A DNA stretch of 64,000 nt from Domibacillus robiginosus (GCF_000966195.1 NZ_LAHL01000014.1:1-64000), one strand, 5' to 3'. Positions 18,123 to 27,560 are shown, counted from the first letter of the stretch. Numbers and translations are program-made. The notes: generated from the letters alone by a model not told the origin.

Positions 18123-18416
18123 ATGGCAATGTTTACAGATGAGCAGCCAGAAGCAATCGTAACCGAATCATCATACAGCTGGAAGAAAAACTGCGTAAAA
18201 GTCGAAGATGGTTACTTAAAAAGTACAGGAATGGTAACAAATACGAGGATACCGGTCAAACATATTGATACGGTTGTTTATTCCTACAATCCTAAAAAAC
18301 CGGCCATTGTTCCGGTATTGAAAATTATCGGCAAGGGCACTGTATTATGTGAAATGGAAGTTTCTACGGAACATATTGAAGCAGTACAGGACTGGATGCT
18401 TCGAGTAGTGGAATAA
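18123..18416 (+). CDS. Small beta-rich protein of unknown function
   Basis: 97 residues, soluble, no signal peptide. The pattern YLKSTGMVTNTRIPVKHIDTV ... LKIIGKGTVLCEMEVST ... EHIEAVQDWMLRV (strands then a C-terminal helix) resembles small PH-like domains in Firmicutes, but I cannot assign a family. ATG follows AAAAAGGAG. It has its own promoter and terminator and so is likely monocistronic. Confidence 0.65.
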   Translation: MAMFTDEQPEAIVTESSYSWKKNCVKVEDGYLKSTGMVTNTRIPVKHIDTVVYSYNPKKPAIVPVLKIIGKGTVLCEMEVSTEHIEAVQDWMLRVVE

Positions 18417-18431
18417 TTTTATTACTGTCAG

Positions 18432-18463
18432 AAAAGCCGTCCGGTTATAGGACGGCTTTTTTT
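18432..18463 (+). terminator. Terminator after the 18123 gene
   Basis: AAAAGCCGTCC / GGACGGCTTTT stem with a seven-base loop and a T run. Confidence 0.92.
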
Positions 18464-18486
18464 ATATAGAGAAAGGACGAGGAATA

Positions 18487-19116
18487 TTGAAAGGATCTTC
18501 ACATATGGCGATCGGCGCCGCCACAGGCGTTGCAATAGCCGTCTGGACACAGTCTTCAGTCGTTGAGGCAGCGCTCTTTGGCTTTGTTGGGGGTGTTGCA
18601 GCCTTGGCCCCTGATCTCGACGTAAATGGTAAGCTTGCAAACAAAATTACGGTAGAAAAAAAGTGGCTTGTTTTATTTTTTGCCATAGCTGGCTTGCTGC
18701 TGGCTCTTTACAGCTATTTTATGCTGTTCGGCATAAAGCAGATAACAGGTTTTCTTGTCAGCCTTGGCCTGTTGCTTTTACCAAAGCTGTTTATTAAGCA
18801 AAGAATGATGCTTTTTTTGACCGGTGTTATAGTCGCCTATGCAGGGTGGTACATAAATGAAATGTGGATTGTTTACATAGGTCTGTTTATCTTATTTGCC
18901 TCCGTTGTTTCTCACCGAACGTGGACGCATTCCTTTGTGGGTGTTATTTTGTTTTATTTTGTTGCAGCCGAAGTTGCTCAGAAATTTCCGATAGAAGGAC
19001 TTCAGGCAGTTCTTATACTTGGCTATGTGTCTCATTTAGTAGCAGACATGAAAATGCTTCCAGCAAACAAAAAAGGCACCAAGTTTTTTTATCCATTGTG
19101 GAAAAAAGAGTTTTAA
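18487..19116 (+). CDS. YdjM-like membrane-bound metal-dependent hydrolase family protein
   Basis: 209 residues. Four to five membrane spans in the middle are flanked by conserved His/Asp motifs: SSHMAIGAATG at the N terminus, LAPDLDV near residue 40, SHRTWTHSFVG near residue 140 and SHLVADMKM near residue 180. These are the DUF457/YdjM landmarks; the His and Asp may bind metal. Enzymatic activity is predicted for the family, not proven. I keep the TTG at 18487 because it retains the first conserved His and has GAAAGGA upstream. No LexA box (as found at B. subtilis ydjM) was seen. Confidence 0.8.
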   Translation: MKGSSHMAIGAATGVAIAVWTQSSVVEAALFGFVGGVAALAPDLDVNGKLANKITVEKKWLVLFFAIAGLLLALYSYFMLFGIKQITGFLVSLGLLLLPKLFIKQRMMLFLTGVIVAYAGWYINEMWIVYIGLFILFASVVSHRTWTHSFVGVILFYFVAAEVAQKFPIEGLQAVLILGYVSHLVADMKMLPANKKGTKFFYPLWKKEF

Positions 19117-19131
19117 TTAACTCTTTTTTAA

Positions 19132-19154
19132 TACACTATGTGTAAAATTCAAAT
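19132..19154. repeat. Second copy of the 23-base motif (see 8779-8801)
   Basis: Same core TACACTATGTG with T instead of C at the single variable base, then AAAATTCAAAT. Located after the YdjM-like gene and about 73 bases before the Spo0M-like gene. The T-containing copy makes TACAC-TAT-GTGTA fully palindromic. Confidence 0.6.
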
Positions 19155-19226
19155 AAAAAATAAAATAAAAAGTAATAAAAAATACCTTTTACGGGAATAG
19201 AAAATAAAAAAAAGGGGGATTCATGT

Positions 19227-19631
19227 ATGTGGAAAGATTTTTTTTCAAGTATCGGGCTAGACAGTGTAAAGGTAGATACAATTGTTGAAAAGCAACTTAT
19301 TTCGCCAGGAGAAACGCTCAGCGGTCATATTCATGTAAAAGGAGGACAGGCGGATGAACCGATTGATAAAATTCACATATTGCTTTATTTACAATATGAA
19401 GCAGTAAAAGAAGACAGCGACTTCTCATGGCATGAAAAGCATTTTGAAGAAATCATCATTCCCTTTAAACGCAATATAAAAGCATACGAAGAACACAGAG
19501 TTCCTTTTTCTGTAAAGGTCCCTTTAGAAGCGCCTAAAACTGATGATACACATAAATGGTTTGTTCGAACAAAAGTATTTATTGACCAGGCGGTTGATCC
19601 GGAAGATGAAGATGAAATCACTGTTCAATAA
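19227..19631 (+). CDS. Half-length Spo0M-like protein (arrestin-type N-terminal lobe)
   Basis: 134 residues matching the N-terminal half of the sporulation-control protein Spo0M (about 258 residues in B. subtilis): IGLDSVKVDTIVEKQLISPG, HIHVKGGQADEPIDKIHI and the end motif AVDPEDEDEITV. The second arrestin-like lobe is absent. The stop is followed at once by a terminator, so this is a stable short form or an old truncation rather than a recent frameshift. AAAGGGGGA precedes the ATG. Role in sporulation is inferred from family only. Confidence 0.75.
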   Translation: MWKDFFSSIGLDSVKVDTIVEKQLISPGETLSGHIHVKGGQADEPIDKIHILLYLQYEAVKEDSDFSWHEKHFEEIIIPFKRNIKAYEEHRVPFSVKVPLEAPKTDDTHKWFVRTKVFIDQAVDPEDEDEITVQ

Positions 19632-19660
19632 AAGCAAAAATTCTTCTGCTTTTATTGAAA
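19626..19660 (+). terminator. Terminator of the Spo0M-like gene
   Basis: CAATAAAAGCA / TGCTTTTATTG stem overlapping the stop codon. AT-rich, moderately strong. Confidence 0.6.
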
Positions 19661-19665
19661 AAAAA

Positions 19666-19726
19666 TTGACGGTTTGATTAAACTGTTATATATTAATATT
19701 ATATAAAATAAATTGTTGTATAACAG
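19666..19726 (+). promoter_or_regulatory. Promoter and candidate operator of the 45-residue protein gene
   Basis: TTGACG (19666-19671), 17-base spacer, TATATT (19689-19694). An inverted repeat CTGTTATA (19683-19690) / TATAACAG (19719-19726) overlaps the -10 box and the presumed start of transcription. Confidence 0.6.
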
Positions 19727-19739
19727 AAGGAGGAGCAAA

Positions 19740-19877
19740 ATGGACATGTATCGAGAGGCTTACGAGTATTATTTGCAAATGTGCAAGGCGTTTGGAATGA
19801 AAAGTATCCCATTTTACCGCTTTATGCATAATTTAACGGAAGAGCAGATGAAGTTGTACATTGAAAAAGCCCACTGA
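19740..19877 (+). CDS. Small soluble protein, 45 residues
   Basis: Unrecognised small gene with a very strong ribosome site (AGAAGGAGGAG) and a clear promoter. The protein starts MDMYREAYEYYLQMCKAFG and ends in LTEEQMKLYIEKAH. It is predicted to be helical and has one Cys. Terminator follows. The combination of promoter, ribosome site and terminator supports a real gene; the function is unknown. Confidence 0.7.
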   Translation: MDMYREAYEYYLQMCKAFGMKSIPFYRFMHNLTEEQMKLYIEKAH

Positions 19878-19928
19878 TGAAGAAGGGAATGATTGTTACG
19901 GAAACAGCCAGCGATGCTGATGTTTAAA

Positions 19929-19964
19929 AACCCCGTCCGCAACGAAAAGCAGACGGGGTTTTGT
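19929..19964. terminator. Terminator between convergent genes
   Basis: AACCCCGTC / GACGGGGTT stem with a 14-base loop and TTTTG. Confidence 0.8.
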
Positions 19965-19967
19965 TAT

Positions 19968-20249
19968 TTATGAAAGATGCGAAGCGCAATATTCACGCAC
20001 CATTTCCAGTTCATCTTCTTCTAATTCAAAATCCAGTACACTGTCATCCAATCGACTATGAAGAAACAAACCGGCTATTTGCTGACTGGATTCTGTTACT
20101 GCGTACAAAACACGGATATAAAAGCCTTCCGGTGAATACAGTTCATCTTCTTCATCAACGGAAGCAAAAAGCCGATACTCGTATCGATCTCCCTCTAAAA
20201 TACCAAATGGATCTTCTATTTTTTCTAGTGTGTGCTCTGTAATAATCAT
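19968..20249 (-). CDS. Conserved hypothetical protein, possibly DUF6509
   Basis: 93 residues, acidic, soluble. The sequence EKIEDPFGILEGDRYEYRLFASVDEEDELYSPEGFYIRVLY resembles an uncharacterised Bacillaceae family that I recall as DUF6509; I have not been able to check this. The ATG at 20249 is chosen because AAAGGAG lies eight bases upstream. It is the last gene of the yfkAB-msrA-mocR cluster, 17 bases after mocR. No function is known. Confidence 0.7.
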   Translation of the reverse strand: MIITEHTLEKIEDPFGILEGDRYEYRLFASVDEEDELYSPEGFYIRVLYAVTESSQQIAGLFLHSRLDDSVLDFELEEDELEMVREYCASHLS

Positions 20250-20266
20250 GAGTTGTGCTCCTTTAT

Positions 20267-21634
20267 TCATTTTGATAAAGCAATAATCCATTTTTTCATC
20301 TGTTTGATGCCTTCTTCAAACTGTTCAGGCCGGGCATAACCGTATGACAGCCGAATCGCCCGTGACGTCCCTTCTGTATAAATACTGCCTGGATGAAATA
20401 AAATGCCTTCATTTAAAGCTTCTGTATATAACTCTCTTAAAGAAATAGGCTGATTCAAACGTAGCCAGACAAAAAAGCCACCGGTCGGCATCGCCCAATC
20501 AGCTATTTCCGATAAGTGACGATGAAGAGACTCGGAGGCCGCATGACGCCGTTTTTTAAGCTCTTTGCGGACGTATTCAAGATGATATTCATACAGCCCT
20601 TCACCAAGCCACTCGGCTGCCACGCGCTGCGAAAGTGAACTTGTTCCGTAATCAGCTTGCATTTTCAAGTCTGCCAGCCGTTCAATAACGGAATCAGAGC
20701 CGGCAATCCAGCCAATCCGCAGGCCGGGACTCAATGTTTTTGACAGGCTGCCAATATAAAGCACATTACCGGTCTCATCCATCGACTTTAAAGAAGGCGG
20801 CGGTGGTTCATCAAGCCACAAATCACGGTAAATGTCATCTTCAATGACAGGCAGGCGATTTGTGCTGCAAAAAGACAGCACTTCTTTTCTTCTTGTTTCA
20901 CTCATTAAAATACCGGTCGGGTTATGAAAGCAGGGAATGGTATAAAGCGCTCCTTTTTGGCCGGACGTCCACGTTCTCTGCAGTGCATCCAGTTTCACGC
21001 CTTCGCTATCCATCTCAATGCCTTTTAGTGACATGCCAAGTGATTGAAAAGTACGGATGGAGTACAAATAAGAAGGCTCTTCGAGTAAAACAGAAGATCC
21101 CCGCTCAAGCAAGCCGGATGCAATCAAGCCAAATCCCTGCATGGCACCAGATACAATTAAAATAGAAGACGGCGCTACCGGGGTTCCCTGCCGGGTCATA
21201 TACCCGGCAATAGCTTCACGAAGCGGCTCATAGCCGCCCCGGTCTTCATAGCCGAGTGAATGGATTTTTCCAGACAGCCGGCTAAGCACATCGTTTAAAT
21301 AGTTTTCTGGAAACACATCCTCGGCAAGCTCACCTTTGCTTAAATCAATAATTCCGGTATCTGCTGGTAAAGATTGCACTTTATCTTCTGCAGGCAGGGC
21401 AGCAAGAAGCGACCATGTGTTGCTCGATACAATGGTTCCTTTTCCCATCACACCCTCGATAATCCCGGCCGTTTTCAGCTGTTCCAGCGCAGCAACAACC
21501 GTGCTGCGGTTTACCGACAGTTCTTCTGCCAAAACACGCTGGCTTGGAATCTTCGTGCCAATCGCCCATTTGCCGCGCACAATTTGTTCTTTAATCCAGT
21601 CGGCAACTGCATCTGACTTAATGCTTCGTTTCAT
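20267..21634 (-). CDS. MocR-type transcriptional regulator (GntR HTH fused to aminotransferase fold)
   Basis: About 455 residues. The N-terminal winged helix is GntR-like ([25 protein letters not shown], about residues 30-55). The remainder is a fold-type I PLP aminotransferase with the Schiff-base Lys in [18 protein letters not shown]. MocR proteins sense PLP or amino compounds and regulate, often, a neighbouring gene. I prefer ATG 21634 (GGGA upstream) to 21652; both overlap the end of msrA. No PLP synthesis or GABA gene is next to it, so the target is open; autoregulation of the cluster is possible. Confidence 0.87.
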   Translation of the reverse strand: MKRSIKSDAVADWIKEQIVRGKWAIGTKIPSQRVLAEELSVNRSTVVAALEQLKTAGIIEGVMGKGTIVSSNTWSLLAALPAEDKVQSLPADTGIIDLSKGELAEDVFPENYLNDVLSRLSGKIHSLGYEDRGGYEPLREAIAGYMTRQGTPVAPSSILIVSGAMQGFGLIASGLLERGSSVLLEEPSYLYSIRTFQSLGMSLKGIEMDSEGVKLDALQRTWTSGQKGALYTIPCFHNPTGILMSETRRKEVLSFCSTNRLPVIEDDIYRDLWLDEPPPPSLKSMDETGNVLYIGSLSKTLSPGLRIGWIAGSDSVIERLADLKMQADYGTSSLSQRVAAEWLGEGLYEYHLEYVRKELKKRRHAASESLHRHLSEIADWAMPTGGFFVWLRLNQPISLRELYTEALNEGILFHPGSIYTEGTSRAIRLSYGYARPEQFEEGIKQMKKWIIALSK

Positions 21635-22157
21635 CTTGTTCCCAATGCTCATTTAAAAATTCATCACGCCCAGACTGAGCCCGGTCCGCTTTATATTCTT
21701 CCTCATGTGTTTGATAAAAATTCTGGTGGTAGTCTTCAGCCGGGTAAAAAGGACCTGCCGGCAGAATCGGTGTGACAATAGGTTTTTTAAAAAGACCACT
21801 GTTTGCAAGTTTTTGTTTTGATTGCTCTGCTGCCTTCTGCTGCTCCAAAGAAGAGTAGAAGATAACCGCTCTATATGAATCACCTCGATCCTGGAATTGG
21901 CCTTCATCATCGGTGGGATCGATTTGCTGCCAGTACACCTCAAGAATTTGTTCATATGTTATAAGCTCCGGGTCATATTTGATTTCAACGGCTTCTTTAT
22001 GACCAGTATGGCCTGCTTTTACCTGCTCGTAGGTTGGGTTTTCTGTATGGCCGCCCGTGTAGCCGGATACAACCGATTGTACGCCATCCCACCGATCAAA
22101 TGGCTTTACCATACACCAAAAGCAGCCGCCCGCAAAAATCGCTGTTTCTTTTTTCAT
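21618..22157 (-). CDS. msrA: Peptide methionine (S)-S-oxide reductase MsrA
   Basis: 179 residues. The catalytic motif [11 protein letters not shown] sits at residues 10-20, with [15 protein letters not shown] and [13 protein letters not shown] further on. It reduces Met-(S)-sulfoxide in oxidised proteins, usually recycled by thioredoxin. No msrB is adjacent. Its ATG overlaps the yfkAB stop (ATGA), and its 3' end overlaps mocR, so the cluster is translationally coupled. Confidence 0.95.
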   Translation of the reverse strand: MKKETAIFAGGCFWCMVKPFDRWDGVQSVVSGYTGGHTENPTYEQVKAGHTGHKEAVEIKYDPELITYEQILEVYWQQIDPTDDEGQFQDRGDSYRAVIFYSSLEQQKAAEQSKQKLANSGLFKKPIVTPILPAGPFYPAEDYHQNFYQTHEEEYKADRAQSGRDEFLNEHWEQDETKH

Positions 22158-23281
22158 TGCTTTACTTCCTTTCTTTCCGTCCAGGCTTTTTGTTTCGTGA
22201 AGTCTGTATTTGGATAATAAGCTTTTTTAACGAGTAAATTCGGGCCTAAACACCGGACGGACGAGCAATGGCAGTCAATTTCATTTGCCAATGCAGACCG
22301 ATTCCATACCTCAAAAGAAGATTGAAGAGAATGGGTTCTAATATTGCCAAGTGAAGGAGCGTCTGAAAAATCGGTTACGATCACATCACCGGAAAAAATA
22401 TTTACATTTAATCGTGAGCGTCCATCTGGATCATTGCGCACGGTTACAAGAGGTTCCTGCTGCAGACGGGTCAGAATGGCACGGTCGCGCTCATCCGAAC
22501 TGCACGCAAAAAACGGAAGTGTTCCAAACAGCATCCACACATTTGGGTCTCGCACATCAAGCAAGTGATGAATCGCACTACGTGTTTCATCAAGCGTCAA
22601 AGATTCAAGTGCGCTGGCAAAATCGCTTGGATACATTGGATGGACCTCATGGCGGGCACATTTCATTTCCCCGACAATTTGCTTATGAATGTGCTCGAGG
22701 TGGGGAAGAGTACGTTTATTCAGCATCGTTTCAGCTGATACCATTACATTGGCCTCGGATAAAATCCGGCTGTTTTCAATCATTCGGTCAAATAGCTTTT
22801 CCCGCTGGCTATAAGAAGGTTTACGCTCCATATTGGCAAACCCGGCTTCCACAAAATCGTCTACAGTGCCCCAGTTATGGGAAATATGCAAAACATCAAG
22901 AAAAGGCGCAATTTCTTCATAACGCCCTGCATCAATTGTCAAATTGGAATTCATTTGTGTATAAACGCCGCGCTCATGGGCATATTGCAGTAATGGTTTT
23001 ACATACTGCGCAACCGATTTTTTAGAAAGCATCGGTTCGCCGCCTGTAATGCTGAGAGCGCGCAGATCTGGAATTTCATCCAGGCGTGACAGCAAAAGTG
23101 AAAGAGGCAGTGCCTCAGGATCCTTTGTTTGGAGTGTATAGCCGACTGCACAATGCTCACAGCGCATATTGCAAAGAGTCGTCGTTGTAAATTCGATATT
23201 AGACAGCCGGGCAAAACCGGTCTGGTCAATGTCCATATAGCTTTCCCACGGATCAAACGCGGGTGAAATCATTTTTTTCAT
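22154..23281 (-). CDS. yfkAB: Radical SAM/CxCxxxxC motif protein (YfkAB)
   Basis: 375-residue radical SAM enzyme. The [4Fe-4S]-SAM cluster motif is CNMRCEHC near residues 37-44, GGEP follows near residue 80, and the C-terminal motif CHCSSVRC gives the CxCxxxxC signature of the YfkAB family. Substrate is unknown. The start follows AGAGGTG. First gene of a four-gene overlapping cluster with msrA and a MocR regulator, which suggests a link to redox or amino-compound stress, by inference only. Confidence 0.88.
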   Translation of the reverse strand: MKKMISPAFDPWESYMDIDQTGFARLSNIEFTTTTLCNMRCEHCAVGYTLQTKDPEALPLSLLLSRLDEIPDLRALSITGGEPMLSKKSVAQYVKPLLQYAHERGVYTQMNSNLTIDAGRYEEIAPFLDVLHISHNWGTVDDFVEAGFANMERKPSYSQREKLFDRMIENSRILSEANVMVSAETMLNKRTLPHLEHIHKQIVGEMKCARHEVHPMYPSDFASALESLTLDETRSAIHHLLDVRDPNVWMLFGTLPFFACSSDERDRAILTRLQQEPLVTVRNDPDGRSRLNVNIFSGDVIVTDFSDAPSLGNIRTHSLQSSFEVWNRSALANEIDCHCSSVRCLGPNLLVKKAYYPNTDFTKQKAWTERKEVKQ

Positions 23282-23512
23282 CTTAAAACACCTCTTTAAT
23301 CTTTCAACACATAATTATACCCCTTTTTTGTCCGAATGAAAAAGAAAGTTGAAAAAGCCAGCTGCCAATTGAGCAAGTACAAAGCTAAGTAATATCTATA
23401 GGACTGATAAATTTACAATCTTTTAGAACATCTTCACATATTCTTCATATTTGTACCGTATGATAGTAAAAGAAACCGCATGACTATTTTTAAAATCGAA
23501 AGAGGTGCTTGA

Positions 23513-23674
23513 ATGGGCAAAAGAAGAGGCATTGTCTTGATCGAACAAACTGAACGCAACAGCATGAATAGAAACAGGAAAAATCAACGAAAGCTGCACC
23601 CGTTCAACCTTCAAAGACAGATGAACTCCATTTTTGTGCCATTAAAAAAAGGTTACCGACCGGATCCTCCCTAA
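23513..23674 (+). CDS. Small basic protein, 53 residues
   Basis: Unrecognised. ATG after AAAGAGGTG. Rich in Arg, Asn and Lys (MGKRRGIVLIEQTERNSMNR at the start, ending KKGYRPDPP); strongly basic, so possible nucleic-acid binding. No terminator hairpin is evident. Supported only by ribosome site and composition. Confidence 0.45.
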   Translation: MGKRRGIVLIEQTERNSMNRNRKNQRKLHPFNLQRQMNSIFVPLKKGYRPDPP

Positions 23675-23796
23675 CTGGTGGGACCATCGAAATAGTGAAA
23701 AGCGTCCATTTCTCCTCTATCATTATCGTATTACTTTTCTTCAAAACAAAAAACAAGTATAGTGTGAGGTAATAACCTATGAGGAGGAGCTACATA

Positions 23797-24465
23797 ATGA
23801 AGAAAGCAACAGGTTTCATGGGAGCAGCTTTACTTGCTGGAGGAATTCTTGCCGGCTGTTCCGCTGATTCTGAAAATGCATCACCGGAGGAAAACGCAAC
23901 AGAAGAGACTGCTGCGCCTCAAGAAGAAACAGAACAAGTAGAGCAGCCAGCAGAAACTGAAACAGAGCAAACAACCGAAGAAGTGGAACAAGCAGCAGAC
24001 GAGGCGGCCGGCAATGCAGAAGAGGCAGCGAATGAAGTGACTGAATCAACAGAAAAAGCCGTTGATGAAGCAGATCAGGCCACACAGGGTGTACAGGATA
24101 AAGTACAGGAAGAAGCAAATAACGCAGCAGATACAATAAAAGAAGAAGCATCTGATGCTGGCGCAGCCATTGAACAGGGTACAGTTGAAGTAAAAGAAAA
24201 AGCAGAAACAGCAACAGAAAATGCGACGGAAGAAGTGACCGAAGCCGTGCAGGAGAAAGAAACAACGGGTACATTTAACGGTTTGGTCGATCCGCATACA
24301 GTTGAAATAGAAGCAGATGGCTCAACAAACTCTTATCAGGTTAAAGTTGGAGAGGCAGCTGGAGACGAAATTATGAAAAAGTTCGAATCGATGGAACCTG
24401 GTTCAACAGTCAATTTCGTTTATGAAGAAAACGGCGAGCAGCTTGTGATCAATGAAGTAAAATAA
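23797..24465 (+). CDS. Glu/Ala-rich lipoprotein
   Basis: 222 residues. The lipobox is GGILAGCSAD, so it is a membrane-anchored extracytoplasmic protein. Residues 30-150 are a low-complexity amphipathic region with an irregular repeat of the AxEAANEVTE / EQAADEA type (apolipoprotein or LEA-like helices). The last 65 residues form a small folded domain (TFNGLVDPHTVEIEADGS ... VNFVYEENGEQLVINEV). Start chosen at ATG after GAGGAGGAG. Stress or spore-envelope role is a guess. Confidence 0.75.
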   Translation: MKKATGFMGAALLAGGILAGCSADSENASPEENATEETAAPQEETEQVEQPAETETEQTTEEVEQAADEAAGNAEEAANEVTESTEKAVDEADQATQGVQDKVQEEANNAADTIKEEASDAGAAIEQGTVEVKEKAETATENATEEVTEAVQEKETTGTFNGLVDPHTVEIEADGSTNSYQVKVGEAAGDEIMKKFESMEPGSTVNFVYEENGEQLVINEVK

Positions 24466-24471
24466 AATGGT

Positions 24472-24503
24472 AAAAGCGCATCAAAATATGATGCGCTTTT
24501 CTT
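24472..24503 (+). terminator. Terminator of the lipoprotein gene
   Basis: AAAAGCGCATCA / TGATGCGCTTTT stem with a five-base loop. Confidence 0.88.
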
Positions 24504-24571
24504 GTTTAAAACAGGAAAGTAAAGGGAAAAACAAACTATAAGACAGCAAGCTTTATAGGGGGATACAAGAT

Positions 24572-24901
24572 ATGAATACTTCTGGAATGCTGCGTGGATA
24601 TTTAGCAAAAGTAATGGATGCGGAAAGCTTCTTTTTTCATGTGGTAAACTGCATGGAAAAACAGCTGGCAGATTGGGGCAGCGATACACTGCTTTTGTTT
24701 AACTGGGACAAAAAGGATGACCACGTATCCGGCTTGTTTATTATAGATGGCTTTTCCCATACCGTTTTATTAACAAAGCAGATGATACAAGAGCTTCAAA
24801 TACAAGCGCCTTATGCGCTTGACCAGGTGTTATGGGAAGCATTAATGGAAGACGGCTTAATCTTAAAAGAAAGCAGCTACATCTATAAAGCATTTATGTA
24901 A
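24572..24901 (+). CDS. Hypothetical protein, 109 residues
   Basis: Soluble protein of unknown family. Start after AGGGGGATACAAG. It has a central beta-like core (TLLLFNWDKKDDHVSGLFIIDGFS is the landmark near residues 39-62) and a helical C terminus. Flanked by terminators on both sides, so monocistronic. Confidence 0.6.
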   Translation: MNTSGMLRGYLAKVMDAESFFFHVVNCMEKQLADWGSDTLLLFNWDKKDDHVSGLFIIDGFSHTVLLTKQMIQELQIQAPYALDQVLWEALMEDGLILKESSYIYKAFM

Positions 24902-24902
24902 A

Positions 24903-24936
24903 AAAAACGACGGGAGAAAGCCCCGTCGTTTTTTTA
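24903..24936. terminator. Bidirectional terminator between the 24572 gene and proA
   Basis: AAACGACGGG / CCCGTCGTTT stem with a seven-base loop and A/T runs on both sides. Both convergent genes end at it. Confidence 0.9.
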
Positions 24937-26175
24937 CTTGCGTATTTGCCCTGAACCACGCACAAGTGATTTCACGGTAGTAATGGCGTTTAACCCCATA
25001 GGTCCGCGAGCATGCAGTTTTTGTGTGCTTATACCAATTTCAGCTCCATACCCAAATTGTTCGCCATCTGTAAATCTGGTAGAAGCATTTCGATATAGTA
25101 CAGCCGCGTCAATTCCACGGAAAAACAAATCAGCGCTTTCTTCATTTTCTGTGATAATCGCCTCTGAATGCTTGGTTCCGTAACGGTTAATATGTGTGAC
25201 GGCTTCTTTTGTGCTGTCAACCAGCTTTGCTGATAACGTCATAGCTAAATATTCCTGTCCCCAGTCTTCTTCCGATGCTTCTTGTATAAAGTGATACGAA
25301 CCCGACAGCTGGTCGTCGCCCCGCACCTCTACACCCGCTTCTTGGAGAGAAGTAAACAATTCGCGCTGATAAGGCCAATCGCGGTGAACCAGCAGGCTTT
25401 CTGCTGCGTTGCAAACAGAAGGGCGGTGTGTTTTTGCGTTTAGTGCAATGTCGATCGCCATTTCTTTTTGGGCAGATTTATCAATAAAAATGTGGCAGTT
25501 CCCAACACCTGTCTCTAAGACCGGAACCGTGGCCTGTTCAATTACAGATTGAATCAGTCCGGCACCGCCCCGCGGAATTAAAACGTCTAAATATTGATTC
25601 AGTTTAAACATTTCTGAAGCGGTAGTGCGGCTCGTGTCCTCGAGAAGCTGAATAGCGTCTTCAGCAAGAGAAGATTTCGCCAGCGCCGTTTTCATCACTG
25701 AAACAAGTGCTTTATTGGAATGAAGCGCAGACGTACTGCCGCGCAGTAAAACGGCATTACCGGCTTTTAAGCAAAGTGTCGCTGCGTCAACGGTTACGTT
25801 TGGACGGGCTTCATACACCATACCGACTACGCCGAGTGGCACACGAATCGTTTGGATGTCAAGCCCATGCTCAGTTGTCCACGATTCTACCGTTTCACCA
25901 ATTGGGTCATTTAGCTTTGTCAGCTGACGGACCGCTTCAGCAATTGCTGCTAAACGCTCCTCTGTCAGCTGCAGCCGGTCAAGCAGGGAATCGGTAAAGC
26001 CGGCTTTGCGTCCAGTAGCCATATCCTGCTCGTTTGCCACTAAAATGTCGGGTGTTTGTTCAATTAATGCATCGGCAATTAGTAAAAGGGCTTCATTTTT
26101 TTCAGCCGTTGATTTCATGGCCATATCAAAAGATGCTTCTTTTAACAGCTTTGCTTTTTGTAACAGTTCATTCAT
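24934..26175 (-). CDS. proA: Gamma-glutamyl phosphate reductase
   Basis: 413-residue NADPH-dependent enzyme of proline synthesis that reduces gamma-glutamyl phosphate to glutamate semialdehyde. Aldehyde-dehydrogenase-like fold: VPLGVVGMVYEARPNVTVDAA and LCLKAGNAVLLRGGS-like stretch near residue 130, catalytic Cys in RPSVCNAAESLLVH near residue 254, and ARGPMGLNAITTVKSLVRG at the C terminus. ATG 26175 has AGGAG eight bases upstream, inside the 3' end of proB; the 26184 GTG is rejected. Operon with proB, 11-base gap. Confidence 0.96.
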   Translation of the reverse strand: MNELLQKAKLLKEASFDMAMKSTAEKNEALLLIADALIEQTPDILVANEQDMATGRKAGFTDSLLDRLQLTEERLAAIAEAVRQLTKLNDPIGETVESWTTEHGLDIQTIRVPLGVVGMVYEARPNVTVDAATLCLKAGNAVLLRGSTSALHSNKALVSVMKTALAKSSLAEDAIQLLEDTSRTTASEMFKLNQYLDVLIPRGGAGLIQSVIEQATVPVLETGVGNCHIFIDKSAQKEMAIDIALNAKTHRPSVCNAAESLLVHRDWPYQRELFTSLQEAGVEVRGDDQLSGSYHFIQEASEEDWGQEYLAMTLSAKLVDSTKEAVTHINRYGTKHSEAIITENEESADLFFRGIDAAVLYRNASTRFTDGEQFGYGAEIGISTQKLHARGPMGLNAITTVKSLVRGSGQIRK

Positions 26176-26186
26176 GTTTCCCACTC

Positions 26187-27302
26187 CTAGCTCTCATTTT
26201 TTAAGGTTACCCAGTTATCACGGTGAATGACTTCCGCCCGTTCATTGATAGAATAGGCTTTTGCTTCGGGGCCGGGCAGGCCTTTCACACGTTCTAAATC
26301 AACAGATGAATAAAATACCTGGCCGCGGCCCAGAAGTTCACCTTTTTGACTGCAGATGTCCACTACATCCAGTGCATCAAACAGGCCTTCTACAGCCACA
26401 ACGCCGACAGGAAGAAGACTTTTTCCGCTTTTTAAAACCGCTTTTTCTGCTCCGGCATCTACTATGACGGTGCCAGCCGGCTTCGCATGAAGAGCCAGCC
26501 ATTGTTTTTTGCGCTGCATGTGCGGCTGCATAGGTGAGCCAATATAAGTGCCGGCTCCTTTTCCTTCAATAATATCAAGCAGCTTCCGCTCGCCGACTCC
26601 ATTTCCGATAAAAACAGAAACGCCGAGAGACTGGGCTTTATCGGCGGCCAGCAATTTTGATTTCATGCCGCCGGTTCCAACGGACGAACCGCTTCCGCCG
26701 GCTGCTTCAAGCATTTCCTCTGTAATAGAAGGTACGAAATTAAACCGTTTAGCCTCAGGATTTGTTTTAGGGTTGCTGTCATACAAGCCGTCGATATCGG
26801 TTAAAATCACCAGCCCGTCTGCCTGTAAAAAGCCGCTTACAAGCGCTGACAGCATGTCATTGTCCCCGTACGTTAATTCCTCAATCGAAATGGAGTCATT
26901 TTCATTAATGATTGGAACAGCTCCCCGGCTTAGCAGCTCGCTCATCGAGGTATAAAAGTTTTGAAATCGTCCTTTCGAATAAAAGTCCCCTTTTGTCAGC
27001 AGCATTTGAGCAGTGGTGATCCCTTTTGGTGACAGGTGGGAAATGTACCGCTGAATCAATAAGCTTTGGCCGACAGCTGCTGATGCCTGGCGTGCGGCCA
27101 TCACCTTTGGTCGCGCGGGATAGCCAAGGGCCCGAAAGCCGGCTGCTACAGCGCCAGAGGAAACAACAATTACCTCGTGTCCCGCCTGCTTCATCGCTGC
27201 AATCGCAGATGTGTGATCAGCGATTTTTTCTTCCATAATGTTGCCGTTGTCGTCTGTTAAAGAACTGCTGCCAATTTTTACGACAATACGTTGCTTTTTC
27301 AT
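26187..27302 (-). CDS. proB: Glutamate 5-kinase
   Basis: 371-residue enzyme for the first step of proline synthesis, phosphorylating glutamate. The amino-acid kinase domain opens with [14 protein letters not shown] and has [11 protein letters not shown] and [16 protein letters not shown]-terminal PUA domain follows ([20 protein letters not shown]-like [11 protein letters not shown]). Preceded by a proline-type T-box leader, so proBA should be induced when charged tRNA-Pro is scarce. Confidence 0.96.
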   Translation of the reverse strand: MKKQRIVVKIGSSSLTDDNGNIMEEKIADHTSAIAAMKQAGHEVIVVSSGAVAAGFRALGYPARPKVMAARQASAAVGQSLLIQRYISHLSPKGITTAQMLLTKGDFYSKGRFQNFYTSMSELLSRGAVPIINENDSISIEELTYGDNDMLSALVSGFLQADGLVILTDIDGLYDSNPKTNPEAKRFNFVPSITEEMLEAAGGSGSSVGTGGMKSKLLAADKAQSLGVSVFIGNGVGERKLLDIIEGKGAGTYIGSPMQPHMQRKKQWLALHAKPAGTVIVDAGAEKAVLKSGKSLLPVGVVAVEGLFDALDVVDICSQKGELLGRGQVFYSSVDLERVKGLPGPEAKAYSINERAEVIHRDNWVTLKNES

Positions 27303-27325
27303 CGATTATCTCATCCTTTTCCATA

Positions 27326-27560
27326 AAAAAAAGCATACCGAATCGTCCATAAAGGACGGGTATGCTTTCCGTGGTACCACCTTTTTTGACGCAAAAATGC
27401 GCCCACTTAACATCCGTAACGGAGAATACCGGCTTATGTTTTCATAAGCAATGTTGGCTAGGGCAGGTTCTACAGTGCTTTTCCGCAGGAGCTTTTCAGC
27501 CGATGAACTCCCTCTCTAATCCGGCAGCCGTCTGTATACTAATCCCATCATTTTAATATA
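27326..27560 (-). promoter_or_regulatory. T-box leader (tRNA-Pro sensing) of proBA
   Basis: On the minus strand the leader carries the T-box core GGTGGTACCACGG (about 27371-27383) just before a strong terminator (AAAGCATACCGGG-type arms, 27329-27370, with T8). Upstream, the Stem I region contains AGAGAGGGAG and a candidate specifier context GAACCTGCC, where CCT is a proline codon. Uncharged tRNA would stabilise the antiterminator and allow proBA transcription. The T-box is certain; the exact specifier is inferred. Confidence 0.92.

Noticed and set aside
22351-23025. 224-residue open frame opposite yfkAB
   Set aside because: Antisense to a radical SAM gene with intact cluster motifs.
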